A DNA stretch of 28,312 bases from contig CAYRZL010000027.1 of NCBI GenBank assembly GCA_964428795.1, forward strand, positions 1-28,312. The letters run 5' to 3'. Positions 1-8,245 of this stretch are shown here, piece by piece (position 1 is the first letter of the stretch; every line of letters begins with the position of its first letter). A program made the translations under genes and the position numbers. Source of the stretch: CAYRZL01 sp964428795 (GTDB lineage Bacteria > Bacillota > Clostridia > Lachnospirales > Lachnospiraceae). The notes beneath the pieces are model-generated. The model saw only the letters and a list, made by a program, of their open reading frames with translations. It had not been told where the DNA came from and made no database searches.

Positions 1-1
1 C

Positions 2-1075
2 CCAATTTGCTATCAGAGGTCTGACACGCTACCCACTATCATGCCAGAAGCCTCATTTATAGTAGCTATTATTCTGGCACGGATATATGGCGATTTTCAG
101 GCATATAGGCAAAATACAGAAACAATGGTAATAATGTCTGTGTTATGTAAAATACTGTATTATTTGTTTTTACAATTTGCTGCAAAAATATTTTCACGAA
201 GCAATAAGGAGAAGTACAAATCAAGTAGATTAATTGTTTTTTTATGTCTGATTCCGGCAATTTCTATTTTTGTCACAGCAGTATTCTTGATAATTGGATT
301 TGAAAATGCTATTCCAGATAAACTAATATGTCTGGTGATTGGAGCCGGGGTAATGATGCTGGCAATGAACGTGGTAGTATTTCAGGTTTATTTCTATGGT
401 CAAAAGCTTAATATACAATTTACCAGTGCGCAACTGCAGCTCCAAAAGGAACATGAGGATACAAAATATTATCAGTTGATGGCAGAACAGAGTGAAAATC
501 AGAAAATTTTATTGCATGATATTAAGAAGCATTTGTACACGATTGCGGATTTGTTGGACGAAAAAAGTAATGCAGATGCAAAAGGATATATAGAGACACT
601 GATAAATTCGAAATCTTTGAATCATGAGATTCGTTTGTGCACGAACCCTACTCTGAATTTGATTTTGTCCAGATATATGGAAGTGTGTAAAAAGGAACAT
701 GTAATCTTTGATATTGATGTATATGGAGATTGTCTGGATTTTATTCAGATTGGGGATATGTCCGCCTTATTTGGAAATTTGCTTGATAATGCGCTGGAGG
801 CTGCGAGAGGAACACAAGATGCATTTATAGAGGTGAGGGTAAAGAAAAGTGGAGAAGGGCAGACATTAATTTCGGTGATTAATTCCTGTAGAGAGATACC
901 TGTAAAAACATCGGATGGTCAGTTTGTTTCTAACAAACAAGATTCCGAATATCATGGGTATGGGACAAAGAGTATTCGAAAAGTGGTGAAAAAATATGGG
1001 GGAGAAGAGGTGGCTTATTACAGGGAGGATGACCATACGTTTCATGTGGGAATCAATTTTACGAAAAGAAGTTAA
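2..1075 (+). CDS. GHKL (AgrC-like) sensor histidine kinase, 5' end cut off by the window
   Basis: Membrane sensor kinase of the HPK10/AgrC class, which usually senses a secreted peptide and phosphorylates a LytTR response regulator. The reading frame is open to the left edge with no stop before the first ATG at 41, so the N-terminal membrane domain is probably truncated; family members are usually about 430 residues. Numbering from the ATG at 41, hydrophobic segments lie at about 1-120. The H-box with the phospho-acceptor His is in LLHDIKKHL (about 157-165), the N-box is NLLDNALEAA (about 246-255) and the G-box is GYGTKSIRKVV (about 306-316). No response regulator gene is visible, so it should lie upstream of the window. 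A terminator follows directly. The downstream secreted-peptide/ABC genes are the likely regulated target, by inference from position. Confidence 0.85.
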   Translation, partial: PICYQRSDTLPTIMPEASFIVAIILARIYGDFQAYRQNTETMVIMSVLCKILYYLFLQFAAKIFSRSNKEKYKSSRLIVFLCLIPAISIFVTAVFLIIGFENAIPDKLICLVIGAGVMMLAMNVVVFQVYFYGQKLNIQFTSAQLQLQKEHEDTKYYQLMAEQSENQKILLHDIKKHLYTIADLLDEKSNADAKGYIETLINSKSLNHEIRLCTNPTLNLILSRYMEVCKKEHVIFDIDVYGDCLDFIQIGDMSALFGNLLDNALEAARGTQDAFIEVRVKKSGEGQTLISVINSCREIPVKTSDGQFVSNKQDSEYHGYGTKSIRKVVKKYGGEEVAYYREDDHTFHVGINFTKRS

Positions 1076-1099
1076 ATATATCAGAATGAAATAAGTGTG

Positions 1100-1140
1100 A
1101 AATACAACTCATGCGGAAACTGCTTGAGCTGTATTTTTTT
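1100..1140 (+). terminator. Rho-independent terminator after the kinase gene
   Basis: Arms AAATACAACTCATGC and GCTTGAGCTGTATTT pair at 13 of 15 positions and run into a tract of seven T. The hairpin separates the kinase from the secreted-protein gene at 1300. Confidence 0.8.
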
Positions 1141-1299
1141 AGACCGGGAAGGATTTTCCGAGTACCAAAAAGTGGCAATATATGTCGTTTCGGTTTCGCT
1201 GTATTGTAATAATTTTTTTGAGAAATAAAATAAAGTTACTGAAATGCATGCAGTTCAAGTAAGGAAAAGTATTACAAGAGAAAAGGAGGAACTAAAATA

Positions 1300-1725
1300 A
1301 TGAGAGTAAAAAGTTTTTTGGCTGCACTAGCGATAGCAGCAATGGCAATCTCACCAATGGCTGGGGTGCAGGCAACATCGGTTCCGTTTTCAAATTATTC
1401 TTTTACGACGGTTGCTAATTCGGAATCTTATAGGGCTGTAGTATCCCGTACAAAACCGGATGCAGAACAAAGATGGTATCTAACAATGACAAAACTGTCG
1501 AGGACATTTAGCAGTACTTCTGAGACACCGATAGCAGTATCAGCCAAAAATTCTACTCAGGCAAAAGAATCAGCGCCCCTGTATCTGAAGAGCGGATCTC
1601 AGAGTAAAGCGTATGGTTCTGATAAGGGGATTGGAAAAGGAACAAGATGTACACTTTATGTATCGGGAAATGATAACGCCAAGTCGAGTTATTCGGTTAC
1701 AATATCCGGAAGATATTCTTCCTGA
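1300..1725 (+). CDS. Small secreted protein of a peptide-export locus (possibly DUF2712-like)
   Basis: 141-residue exported protein. A classic signal peptide has a basic MRVK start, a hydrophobic stretch at 5-20 and a probable cleavage after VQA near residue 25. The mature part (about 115 residues) is polar and rich in Ser/Thr and Lys, contains a single Cys in GTRCTLYVSG, and looks beta-rich, ending in SYSVTISGRYSS. A strong AGGAGG site precedes the ATG. It lies upstream of an ABC export operon and behind a sensor kinase, the place where structural genes for bacteriocin-like or signalling proteins often sit. The repeated polar pattern reminds me of small secreted DUF2712 proteins found in such loci, but I cannot confirm that family. 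The function is otherwise unknown. Confidence 0.75.
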   Translation: MRVKSFLAALAIAAMAISPMAGVQATSVPFSNYSFTTVANSESYRAVVSRTKPDAEQRWYLTMTKLSRTFSSTSETPIAVSAKNSTQAKESAPLYLKSGSQSKAYGSDKGIGKGTRCTLYVSGNDNAKSSYSVTISGRYSS

Positions 1726-1733
1726 GTTTTTCT

Positions 1734-1763
1734 ATGCCGGAATCAATTTTTTGATTCCGGCAT
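1734..1763 (+). terminator. Perfect hairpin behind the secreted-protein gene (attenuator-like)
   Basis: Arms ATGCCGGAATCAA and TTGATTCCGGCAT form a perfect 13-bp stem around a four-T loop. There is no T tract after it. It may act as an RNA stabiliser or partial terminator that lets only some transcripts reach the downstream genes. Confidence 0.55.
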
Positions 1764-1812
1764 GATATATGAGAACGATTTTATGGAAGATTTTGAAAAG
1801 TGAGGAAGAAAA

Positions 1813-2988
1813 ATGCTTAAAAAGAGGAAATTGTATATTGCCGGTTTTGCTGGCATTGTTGTTATTCTTGCGTGTATCATGTGGCATAGGGCACACATGT
1901 CGTATTCATTTTACGATAAAGTACATTCAAATCAAAAAGAAATACCTGAGAATGGTTTGATAGCTGAGTCAAAGGTTTTCCCGGATACTTATACGGAAAA
2001 AATAACGGATAGATTTACGTTTGAAGCAGAGATTATAACCGGAGAGAATTTTAATTCGAATCAGATATATGATGCAATGGCTGTATATGATTTTCCGGAT
2101 CATCAAAAATGGTCAGACATTATGTTATTAGAGCCTATTGAAAATTATGATTGCAGTGAGGTAGAAACAAGCAGTGTGCATAATGTCAAAGGGATTTCTT
2201 ACAGTTGGAATAATGAAAACGTCGATTATCTTCTGTTGGATGTAGAAAGTATGTTTTATTGGAAGCAGCCGCAAATGAATTGTATGAGTGGATTATTTCA
2301 TCTGACAACTTATGATCCTTGTTATAATATGAATGTGTGGAACAATGAAAGATCTTTGGAAAACTTTAGCAGAGAAGCGGCGTGGGAAGTCGCTTTGCAG
2401 AAACTAGAACTAACAGGAATGGATACAAGCTCTCTCACTTATGATTTCTTTCTCACCATGCGGAAAGATACCCTTCAGGAGCAGCAGGATTGGCTAAGAG
2501 AAAACAATGCTATAGAAGAGGATGATCTGATGCTTGAATGGACAGAAGCAGACGAGGGATATTTTTTTTGGTGTTATCAGACCGTCAATGGTTTAATGAT
2601 ATATCCGGGGGTATCTGCTCTAGATTATGGTCAGATTGAGTTGTTACCGGATATTTGTGTGACTCGGAGCGGTATTTATGAGGTGAATTTCCCGGTATTG
2701 TATGAGGTGCAGCTATCAGACAGGGTGATAGAATTATGTGATTTTGATGTTATTGTGGATACATTGACAAATCAGTATAAACATTTTATGACGGATTATA
2801 CGTTGACGGTGATGCACTGCAGACTGGTGGAATATCCGATTTCAACTGGAAGCGAACAGTTTCAGCTGATTCCAGTATGGCTATGTATTACGGAAGAGGA
2901 TTTGGGAGAAGATGCTGCAAATACACAAAAATATGTGGTGGCTGTAAATGCGGTGACCGGTGAAGTGATGACGGAATTGGAGGATTAG
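1813..2988 (+). CDS. Membrane-anchored extracellular protein of unknown function, PepSY-like C terminus
   Basis: 391 residues. The basic start MLKKRK is followed by one hydrophobic segment (about 7-24) and a long polar, acidic region, so the protein is predicted to be tethered to the outer face of the membrane. It is rich in aromatic residues and Asp/Glu. The end, with IPVWLCITEED followed by YVVAVNAVTGEV, resembles the PepSY/YcdB pattern in which a strand is followed by 'N-A-x-x-G-E'. The site GAGGAAG precedes the ATG. The gene starts about 90 bp after the secreted-protein gene and is followed six bases later by the first permease gene, so it is probably in the same operon. Its role, such as processing, chaperoning or immunity for the secreted protein, is not known. 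Confidence 0.75.
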   Translation: MLKKRKLYIAGFAGIVVILACIMWHRAHMSYSFYDKVHSNQKEIPENGLIAESKVFPDTYTEKITDRFTFEAEIITGENFNSNQIYDAMAVYDFPDHQKWSDIMLLEPIENYDCSEVETSSVHNVKGISYSWNNENVDYLLLDVESMFYWKQPQMNCMSGLFHLTTYDPCYNMNVWNNERSLENFSREAAWEVALQKLELTGMDTSSLTYDFFLTMRKDTLQEQQDWLRENNAIEEDDLMLEWTEADEGYFFWCYQTVNGLMIYPGVSALDYGQIELLPDICVTRSGIYEVNFPVLYEVQLSDRVIELCDFDVIVDTLTNQYKHFMTDYTLTVMHCRLVEYPISTGSEQFQLIPVWLCITEEDLGEDAANTQKYVVAVNAVTGEVMTELED

Positions 2989-2994
2989 ATGTAG

Positions 2995-3783
2995 ATGAGA
3001 CTGGGATTTATGAAAACAGAGTGGTATCGGCTGCTGGTGAGCAGATCCTTCTGGATTTCATCTCTGGCAGTTTGTGGGGTGCTTTTTTGCGTGAATCTGA
3101 TATCGCCGGTTACGGAGGATGTGGTTTCACAATATTTTCTGCTTAAATATAAAACTCTTTTTATCGCTGTATTTGTTTTCAGTAATACTGCATATGCAAA
3201 CAGTATGTGGGAGGATGAAGAACATAAATACAGTCAGAGTATGATTATAAGAGGAAACGTTGGGAAATATGTATGGACAAAGGTTTGTGTTTGCTTTTTT
3301 TCCGGAATGTTTTCGCTGATGATGGGACAAATGTTATATTTTTTCCTGAGTTTGTTCAGACTGCCGCTACTATATCTGGGAGATGATCAATCTCTTTCTT
3401 TGGCGGACAGCACCTGTTTTGAAGTTGTATTGACCAGTCAAAAGCCATTATTGTATTTGTTTCTCTGTGCAGTATGGCTGGGATTGTTAGGCGGTGTCAT
3501 GGCGTTGATTTCCATGTGGCTGACACTGATTGCAAAAAACCGCATGTTTTCTATTTGTATACCTTTGGCAGGCTACTATTTTCTGATTACATATATTGGA
3601 AGAATCGGAGGGGATCTGCCTATGTTTAATTTGCATGGGATTTTCTTTGATGTAAACCGAGTCTTTGAAAGCACAGGTCTGAGTATCGCATACGAATTAG
3701 GGCTTGTATTTTTGTTTTGTATCATATTTGGAAAGCTGATAGAAGGACACGTCAGATGGTACATGGGAGGAAGAATAGCATGA
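2995..3783 (+). CDS. Multi-pass membrane protein, probable ABC-2-type permease subunit 1
   Basis: 262 residues with about six hydrophobic segments: near 18-35, 50-67, 95-120, 145-178, 184-202 and 228-245. The first loop is short and an Asp/Glu-rich stretch (MWEDEEHKYSQ) follows the second segment, a pattern common in ABC-2 permeases of peptide exporters. The ATG lies just after the stop of the upstream gene, with a two-codon ATG-TAG immediately before it. The stop overlaps the next gene's start in an ATGA arrangement, which implies translational coupling. It probably forms the transmembrane part of an exporter with the 3780 gene product and the ATPase at 4608. This assignment rests on topology and neighbours, not on a diagnostic motif. 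Confidence 0.75.
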   Translation: MRLGFMKTEWYRLLVSRSFWISSLAVCGVLFCVNLISPVTEDVVSQYFLLKYKTLFIAVFVFSNTAYANSMWEDEEHKYSQSMIIRGNVGKYVWTKVCVCFFSGMFSLMMGQMLYFFLSLFRLPLLYLGDDQSLSLADSTCFEVVLTSQKPLLYLFLCAVWLGLLGGVMALISMWLTLIAKNRMFSICIPLAGYYFLITYIGRIGGDLPMFNLHGIFFDVNRVFESTGLSIAYELGLVFLFCIIFGKLIEGHVRWYMGGRIA

Positions 3784-4604
3784 TCAAATCGAATGTTTCT
3801 AATTTGCTGGTGCGGTTAAAATCATTGCGCTTTGTGACACTTCTGGTTATCTGGGCGCTGATCATTGATGATTTTCTGATATTATATCGATCTTTTATGA
3901 CAGGAGTGGGATTGCGTGACAGCTTTGTAATACTTCCCTTTTTGCAGACGAATGATTATTTTATGAAGGTGATCCGTTTGGCGTCCTTATGCTTTTTTTC
4001 AAACGCACCGTTTATGGATAGAAGCGAGATGTATATATTACAGCGTTTGGGGAAAATAAGATGGGGATGGCGTAATCTTACCTATCTGTTTGCAGGCAGC
4101 GTTATTCTCACTGTTTGCCTGAATGTACTGACTATATTGTTAAATCTGCCGGCAGAAAGTCTGAGTGGGGAATGGGGCGAGGCACTGCGAACGCTGGCAG
4201 TAAATAGTGAGGCGATTGGCGGAAGTATAATCGTGGATTCTGCTATTTTAAATCAATTTTCACCGGTACAGTTGTTTTCCATCCAGTTTTTAGTGGACAT
4301 GATAGCTTTTTATCTTCTGGGTTTGCTGCTTTATGTGTTGAGTTTGTTTGTGAACAGAGTGATAGCATATATTATTGTGATAGCAGTCTTGTTTTTGCCG
4401 AGCGTTGTAGGATGGGTGAATTTTGCAGGAGTATATTTTTCTCCATTTTCATGGATCGATATGGGAAACTGGCGTATCGGGTATGATTTATCTAAACCGG
4501 ATTTTGTATATATGTTTGTCGGATATATATTGCTGTGTATGGTATTGATGGTGATTGGACAGTATCGCATCAAAAGAATTGACTGGGAAAATCAGGAGGG
4601 ATAG
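3780..4604 (+). CDS. Multi-pass membrane protein, probable ABC-2-type permease subunit 2
   Basis: 274 residues from the ATG at 3780. That ATG overlaps the preceding stop (ATGA) and follows GGGAGGAAG at a good distance. The frame is open further upstream to 3717, but a start there would overlap the previous gene by 66 bases. Hydrophobic segments lie near 18-35, 60-75, 100-122, 165-190, 195-215 and 240-262. It is paired with the permease-like gene before it and with the ATPase gene that begins three bases after its stop. Two dissimilar membrane subunits plus one ATPase is typical of bacteriocin/lantibiotic-immunity type exporters. The substrate is inferred only from the nearby secreted-protein gene. 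Confidence 0.75.
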   Translation: MIKSNVSNLLVRLKSLRFVTLLVIWALIIDDFLILYRSFMTGVGLRDSFVILPFLQTNDYFMKVIRLASLCFFSNAPFMDRSEMYILQRLGKIRWGWRNLTYLFAGSVILTVCLNVLTILLNLPAESLSGEWGEALRTLAVNSEAIGGSIIVDSAILNQFSPVQLFSIQFLVDMIAFYLLGLLLYVLSLFVNRVIAYIIVIAVLFLPSVVGWVNFAGVYFSPFSWIDMGNWRIGYDLSKPDFVYMFVGYILLCMVLMVIGQYRIKRIDWENQEG

Positions 4605-4607
4605 AGG

Positions 4608-5246
4608 ATGTCAGTTGTGATACAGGTAGATGGGATCAGCAAAAAATTTAAGAATAAAGAGGTTTTGAAAAACGTTTCACTGACCTGTGAGCGTGGAAAG
4701 ATATATGGAATTGTAGGATATAATGGATCCGGAAAATCGGTATTGTTTAAGTGCATCTGCGGTTTTTACCATGTGGATGAGGGGCACATCTATGTTCGGC
4801 AAAAAGAGATCGGTAAGGATGTAAGCATGATTGAAAATGCGGGAATTATTATAGAAGAACCGGCATTTTTAAAGTCGTACAGTGGGTTAAAAAATCTGGA
4901 ATTTTTGTATGGACTGAATCACAAGCTGGATAGAACATATTTAAAACAGGTGATGATAAATGTGGGTTTAGTTTCAGAAGAGCATAAATCGGTTGGGAAA
5001 TATTCACTTGGTATGAAGCAGCGATTGGCGATTGCGCAGGCAACGATGGAAGGTCAGGATATTCTGATTTTAGATGAGCCAATGAATGGTTTGGATAAAG
5101 AAGGAATGGAGCAAATGCGGACCCTGTTTCTAAAGATGAAAGAGGAAGGAAAAGTGCTGTTGTTTGCTAGTCATAACAGAGAAGATATTCGTGCGCTTTG
5201 CGATGAGGTATATGAGATGGAGCGTGGAGAGCTAAAGCGTATTTGA
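4608..5246 (+). CDS. ABC transporter ATP-binding protein
   Basis: 212-residue nucleotide-binding subunit that energises the adjacent permeases. All motifs are present: Walker A GYNGSGKS (about 37-44), a Q-loop-region IIEEPAFL (about 81-88, with Glu where Gln is usual), signature YSLGMKQRL, Walker B ILILDEP and the switch His in FASHNRED. The length is at the short end for this family and matches the compact ATPases of peptide export/immunity systems. AGGAGGG precedes the ATG and the gene is tightly linked to the upstream membrane genes. It is the intact relative of the ATPase fragment fused to the lipoprotein at 5434. Confidence 0.93.
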   Translation: MSVVIQVDGISKKFKNKEVLKNVSLTCERGKIYGIVGYNGSGKSVLFKCICGFYHVDEGHIYVRQKEIGKDVSMIENAGIIIEEPAFLKSYSGLKNLEFLYGLNHKLDRTYLKQVMINVGLVSEEHKSVGKYSLGMKQRLAIAQATMEGQDILILDEPMNGLDKEGMEQMRTLFLKMKEEGKVLLFASHNREDIRALCDEVYEMERGELKRI

Positions 5247-5270
5247 GTATGTAAAAGGGGAAGAGGAAGG

Positions 5271-5312
5271 GGATGTCGGTTAATACCAATTTTTAGCCTA
5301 TGACATCCCCAA
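5271..5312. repeat. 9-bp inverted repeat between the ABC gene and the lipoprotein gene
   Basis: GGGGATGTC and GACATCCCC face each other across about 24 bases. On the plus strand the second arm is followed by A residues rather than T, so it is not a normal forward terminator. Its role is unclear. Confidence 0.5.
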
Positions 5313-5389
5313 AAAAGAAAATCCTGTGAAAGAATCAGTATAAAAAAGCAAACAAACGAATTGCCTTGTTAAATTAGTTTTTTAGTGAA

Positions 5390-5420
5390 TATATGTGGGT
5401 GCATTTGGCACCCACATATA
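5390..5420 (+). promoter_or_regulatory. Perfect 13-bp leader hairpin just upstream of the lipoprotein start
   Basis: TATATGTGGGTGC and GCACCCACATATA form a perfect stem with a five-base loop. It ends 13 bases before the ATG at 5434, directly next to the weak ribosome site AGGTAAG. There is no T tract. It could modulate translation or mRNA stability. Confidence 0.55.
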
Positions 5421-5433
5421 GCCAGGTAAGATT

Positions 5434-6453
5434 ATGAAACAAAAAAGAATTATAATGACAGGAATATGCATGTTGATACTAGTCAGTTGCAGTTGCAGTT
5501 ATAAAGAAATAGAAGATAACGCTCGAAATAAGCTCAATGCTGCTATAGAAGCAAAGAAACAATCAGGAAACCTGGAAGGACAGGATGAAGGATCGACGGT
5601 TGAGAGAACAACAGAAGGGATTAAATTTGAATTAGAGTCAGAAAATGTGGGAGAAGGCGGAGGGCACATGAATTATATCATAACAGATGCAAGATATTAT
5701 CCGTCTGTTGAGGCGGCCGGAATCGAAAAAGATGAACTGGCGTCGGAATATGTTTATACAGATTGGATAGAAAGCGACCGCCCATTTTCCTTTATTGTAT
5801 TAAATGTGATAATAGAAAATATCGATGCTCCGGGGAGTCCAGAGGACGGTCATTTTAATGTGGCAAGCTTATATCTTATGGATAGTACGGATGAAGATGG
5901 CATGGCAACGAGTCCGGATGAAGAAGTATTTTTTGGTTCGCAATACCAGTCGATTCACGGAACAGGAGAAACCGATTATTATCATGTTCAGGTGGAGATG
6001 GGGGAAAAGATAGAACTGGAAATGGGATATTTTGTTCCGGCTGATAATTTGGAAGAAGCAAGGAAGTATTATAGTGGAATTGAAAATCTGAAGATTTTAG
6101 CATCTATTCGTGACCAGGTGTCAGAGGCGGAGATTATAAAGTATATAAAGATGGTGGGACTGGATCCGGCAGATAAGAAAAAATATCGCAAGTATTCATT
6201 GGGAATGAAACAACGATTGGGGATTGCAGCGGCAATTATGGAAAAACCGGAGATATTGATTTTAGATGAACCAATAAATGCATTAGATAAATCGGGTGTA
6301 CAAATAATAAGAGATATTATTATTCAGGAAAAGAAGCGGGGAGCTTTGATTTTACTCAGTTGTCATGACAGTGAATTTTTAAAAAGTGTTTCGGATGAAC
6401 TGTTTCATATGGAAGCAGGTGTTCTTTCAAAAAAGGAGGGAACAGATGTATGA
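5434..6453 (+). CDS. Chimeric ORF: lipoprotein fused to the C-terminal half of an ABC ATPase
   Basis: 339 residues. The N-terminal part is a lipoprotein: basic start, hydrophobic core and lipobox L-V-S-C with the lipidated Cys at residue 19. A Ser/Gln/Glu-rich linker and a DUF4352-like beta domain (about 60-205) follow. At about residue 214 (nt 6073) the sequence changes to the second half of an ABC ATPase: SGIENLKILAS, signature YSLGMKQRLG, Walker B ILILDEP and switch His in LSCHDSEF. Walker A and the Q-loop region are absent. The intact ATPase at 4608 has the matching SGLKNLEFL at its residue 92, so about 91 N-terminal ATPase residues are missing. An extracellular lipid-anchored domain cannot sensibly carry a cytoplasmic ATPase half, so an in-frame deletion that fused two formerly separate genes is the best reading. 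The lipoprotein half may still work. Confidence 0.7.
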   Translation: MKQKRIIMTGICMLILVSCSCSYKEIEDNARNKLNAAIEAKKQSGNLEGQDEGSTVERTTEGIKFELESENVGEGGGHMNYIITDARYYPSVEAAGIEKDELASEYVYTDWIESDRPFSFIVLNVIIENIDAPGSPEDGHFNVASLYLMDSTDEDGMATSPDEEVFFGSQYQSIHGTGETDYYHVQVEMGEKIELEMGYFVPADNLEEARKYYSGIENLKILASIRDQVSEAEIIKYIKMVGLDPADKKKYRKYSLGMKQRLGIAAAIMEKPEILILDEPINALDKSGVQIIRDIIIQEKKRGALILLSCHDSEFLKSVSDELFHMEAGVLSKKEGTDV

Positions 6454-7043
6454 TGCGGGTAATGAAAAGGATAACAGCTATTGTATTTATTTTGTGTGTG
6501 ATTGTAATTGGCATGCGGATATATTATGTAAATAAGGGATATTCTGATGTGCCGGAACAAATATATGCATTGGGAGAAGAAGTACCATATGAAAAGGACC
6601 TTATATATACGGATAGTATGGAAGGGTATTCTCTGACAGTATTATCTGCAAAAGTAAAAACAACAGAAGAATTTCTGGAAGAGTACGGAGAAGGTGAGTT
6701 GCAAATACCGGAAAGTGAATATACACCTAAAGTTTATGATCTCGCAGTTAAAATAAAAAATAAAAATAATCAGACCACAGGGATACAATTGTGGGAGTTG
6801 AAATTGCAGAGCAATGCTGCATATGGCGCATATAGCAGTGTCTATAGCGAGATAGCAAATTCGGAAAAGGGCTATACAGACACAGCAATAGCTCTTCGAC
6901 CAGGAACGGAAATTCAAATGCATCTCGTTTTTATTTTGCCTGAACAGACATATTCAAAAAGAGCGTATGCTGACGTGGAAGGATTGAATATGAAGCTTGT
7001 AATGACATTATATCCAATAAAAAAAATGATTTGTCTCCAGTGA
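6450..7043 (+). CDS. Membrane-anchored extracellular protein of unknown function (possibly DUF5028-like)
   Basis: 197 residues. The N terminus is basic and hydrophobic (MMRVMKRITAIVFILCVIVIG) with no lipobox Cys in a convincing place, so a signal anchor is likely. The rest is a polar, beta-rich domain containing GYSLTVLSAKV, a pattern shared with small immunity-associated proteins of Firmicutes that I tentatively compare with DUF5028. The ATG overlaps the stop of the chimeric ORF, and AAGGAGGG lies upstream; a second ATG at 6453 is possible. It is the last gene of the export locus and is followed by a terminator. Immunity or accessory export is a guess from context. Confidence 0.7.
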   Translation: MMRVMKRITAIVFILCVIVIGMRIYYVNKGYSDVPEQIYALGEEVPYEKDLIYTDSMEGYSLTVLSAKVKTTEEFLEEYGEGELQIPESEYTPKVYDLAVKIKNKNNQTTGIQLWELKLQSNAAYGAYSSVYSEIANSEKGYTDTAIALRPGTEIQMHLVFILPEQTYSKRAYADVEGLNMKLVMTLYPIKKMICLQ

Positions 7044-7096
7044 TGGAGGTGGTAGTATTTGTGAAAAACAATTAAGGGAAAAAGAATAGGAAGAGA

Positions 7097-7130
7097 AAAC
7101 TGCTGTATTCATTGATATGGCGGTTTTTTT
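7097..7130 (+). terminator. Terminator closing the peptide-export locus
   Basis: AAACTGCTGTAT pairs along its whole length with ATATGGCGGTTT (three G-T pairs) around a six-base loop, followed by a run of T. It isolates this locus from the corA unit. Confidence 0.8.
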
Positions 7131-7199
7131 GCATTTGTGGTCTAATGAGACATTATCATTTTTGGCTTATAAGTAAAAACGTAATAAAGGTTTGGGGGG

Positions 7200-7228
7200 T
7201 TGTCGCAGGGACAAAAAAAGACTATAAT
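7200..7228 (+). promoter_or_regulatory. Sigma-A promoter for corA
   Basis: TTGTCG (7200-7205) and TATAAT (7223-7228) are spaced by 17 bp. The inferred start of transcription is about 40 bases upstream of the corA ATG. Confidence 0.75.
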
Positions 7229-7271
7229 ACAAATATCTATGTGAAAGAAGCAAAAAAGGCAGGTGATCGAT

Positions 7272-8213
7272 ATGTTGAAGATATACAGAACTGACGACCA
7301 GATCTTACATGAAGAGGAAGATTTTATCGAAGGTACCTGGATCTATATGACAAACCCGACCATGGAGGAGACTCAGAGTGTCGCGGAAACCTTTGACATT
7401 GACGTATCGGACATCCGTGCCCCTCTGGATGAGGAGGAAAGTTCCCGTGTGGATCTGGAGGATGGCTATACATTGATCCTGGTGGATATTCCAACCACAG
7501 AGATGTTTCATGATACAAAGACATATACGACCATCCCGCTGGGCATTATTCTGACGCAGATGAATATCATCACTGTATGTACGGAGGAAACTCCGATTTT
7601 GCAGTATTTTATCAACCGCAGAGTGCGTGATTTCAGTACAAAGAAAAAACTGCGTTTTGTATATCAGATTTTGTATCGCGCCACAGCACTGTATCAGACA
7701 GATCTGCGGATTATCGACAAAAAAAGAACCGAGATTGAGGAGCAGATCGGGGATAAAGTGGATAATGTAGACTTCTATTCTCTTCACAGTCTGGAATCCA
7801 CGCTGGTATACTTTGCCACATCTCTTCGGGCAAATGGCGTGGTATTGGATCGTTTGTCGCGTTACAAACGTCTCGAACAGTATGAGGAGGACAAAGAGCT
7901 GCTGGAAGATATCATTGTGGAGAACAAACAGGCTATTGAGATGACCATGATTTATCGAGATATTATTACCGGTACCAGAGAGCTGATGTCCACGGTGATC
8001 AATCATCGTTTGAATAACGTCATGAAATACCTGACGTCCATCACGCTGGTCATGGCTATTCCGACGGTTATTTCCGGTTTGTATGGCATGAATGTGAATG
8101 CGGGCGGTATGCCGCTGGCAAATATGAAAAATGGTTTTGGACTGATCTGCCTGATCATTTTGGCGATCTGCGTCATTACTCTTATTATTCTTCGTAAAAA
8201 GCGGATGATGTAA
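7272..8213 (+). CDS. corA: CorA-family divalent cation (Mg2+/Co2+) transporter
   Basis: 313 residues from the ATG at 7272, which follows AGGTGA by five bases. A GTG nine bases earlier is in frame but overlaps that site. The protein has a long cytoplasmic N-terminal domain rich in charged helices. Two C-terminal membrane segments are joined by the selectivity loop YGMN (about 271-274), the hallmark of the family, followed by a basic tail (RKKRMM). CorA proteins form pentamers in the inner membrane that take up Mg2+ or related ions. The gene has its own promoter and is probably co-transcribed with the deaminase and acyltransferase genes that follow at short spacing. Specificity for Mg2+ versus other ions cannot be read from the sequence. 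Confidence 0.93.
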   Translation: MLKIYRTDDQILHEEEDFIEGTWIYMTNPTMEETQSVAETFDIDVSDIRAPLDEEESSRVDLEDGYTLILVDIPTTEMFHDTKTYTTIPLGIILTQMNIITVCTEETPILQYFINRRVRDFSTKKKLRFVYQILYRATALYQTDLRIIDKKRTEIEEQIGDKVDNVDFYSLHSLESTLVYFATSLRANGVVLDRLSRYKRLEQYEEDKELLEDIIVENKQAIEMTMIYRDIITGTRELMSTVINHRLNNVMKYLTSITLVMAIPTVISGLYGMNVNAGGMPLANMKNGFGLICLIILAICVITLIILRKKRMM

Positions 8214-8245
8214 AAAGCAAATGGTGTAGAAAAGGGAGGATTCCT

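Noticed and set aside
5271..5312. Terminator for the ABC ATPase gene
   Set aside because: The stem is followed by A rather than T on the plus strand and the loop is long, so it is listed only as an inverted repeat.
7112..7294. 60-codon frame between the export locus and corA
   Set aside because: It begins inside the terminator, has no ribosome site, and runs through the corA promoter into the corA start.
7305..8006. 233-codon minus-strand frame inside corA
   Set aside because: It mirrors the codon pattern of corA, has no ribosome site and no recognisable motif.
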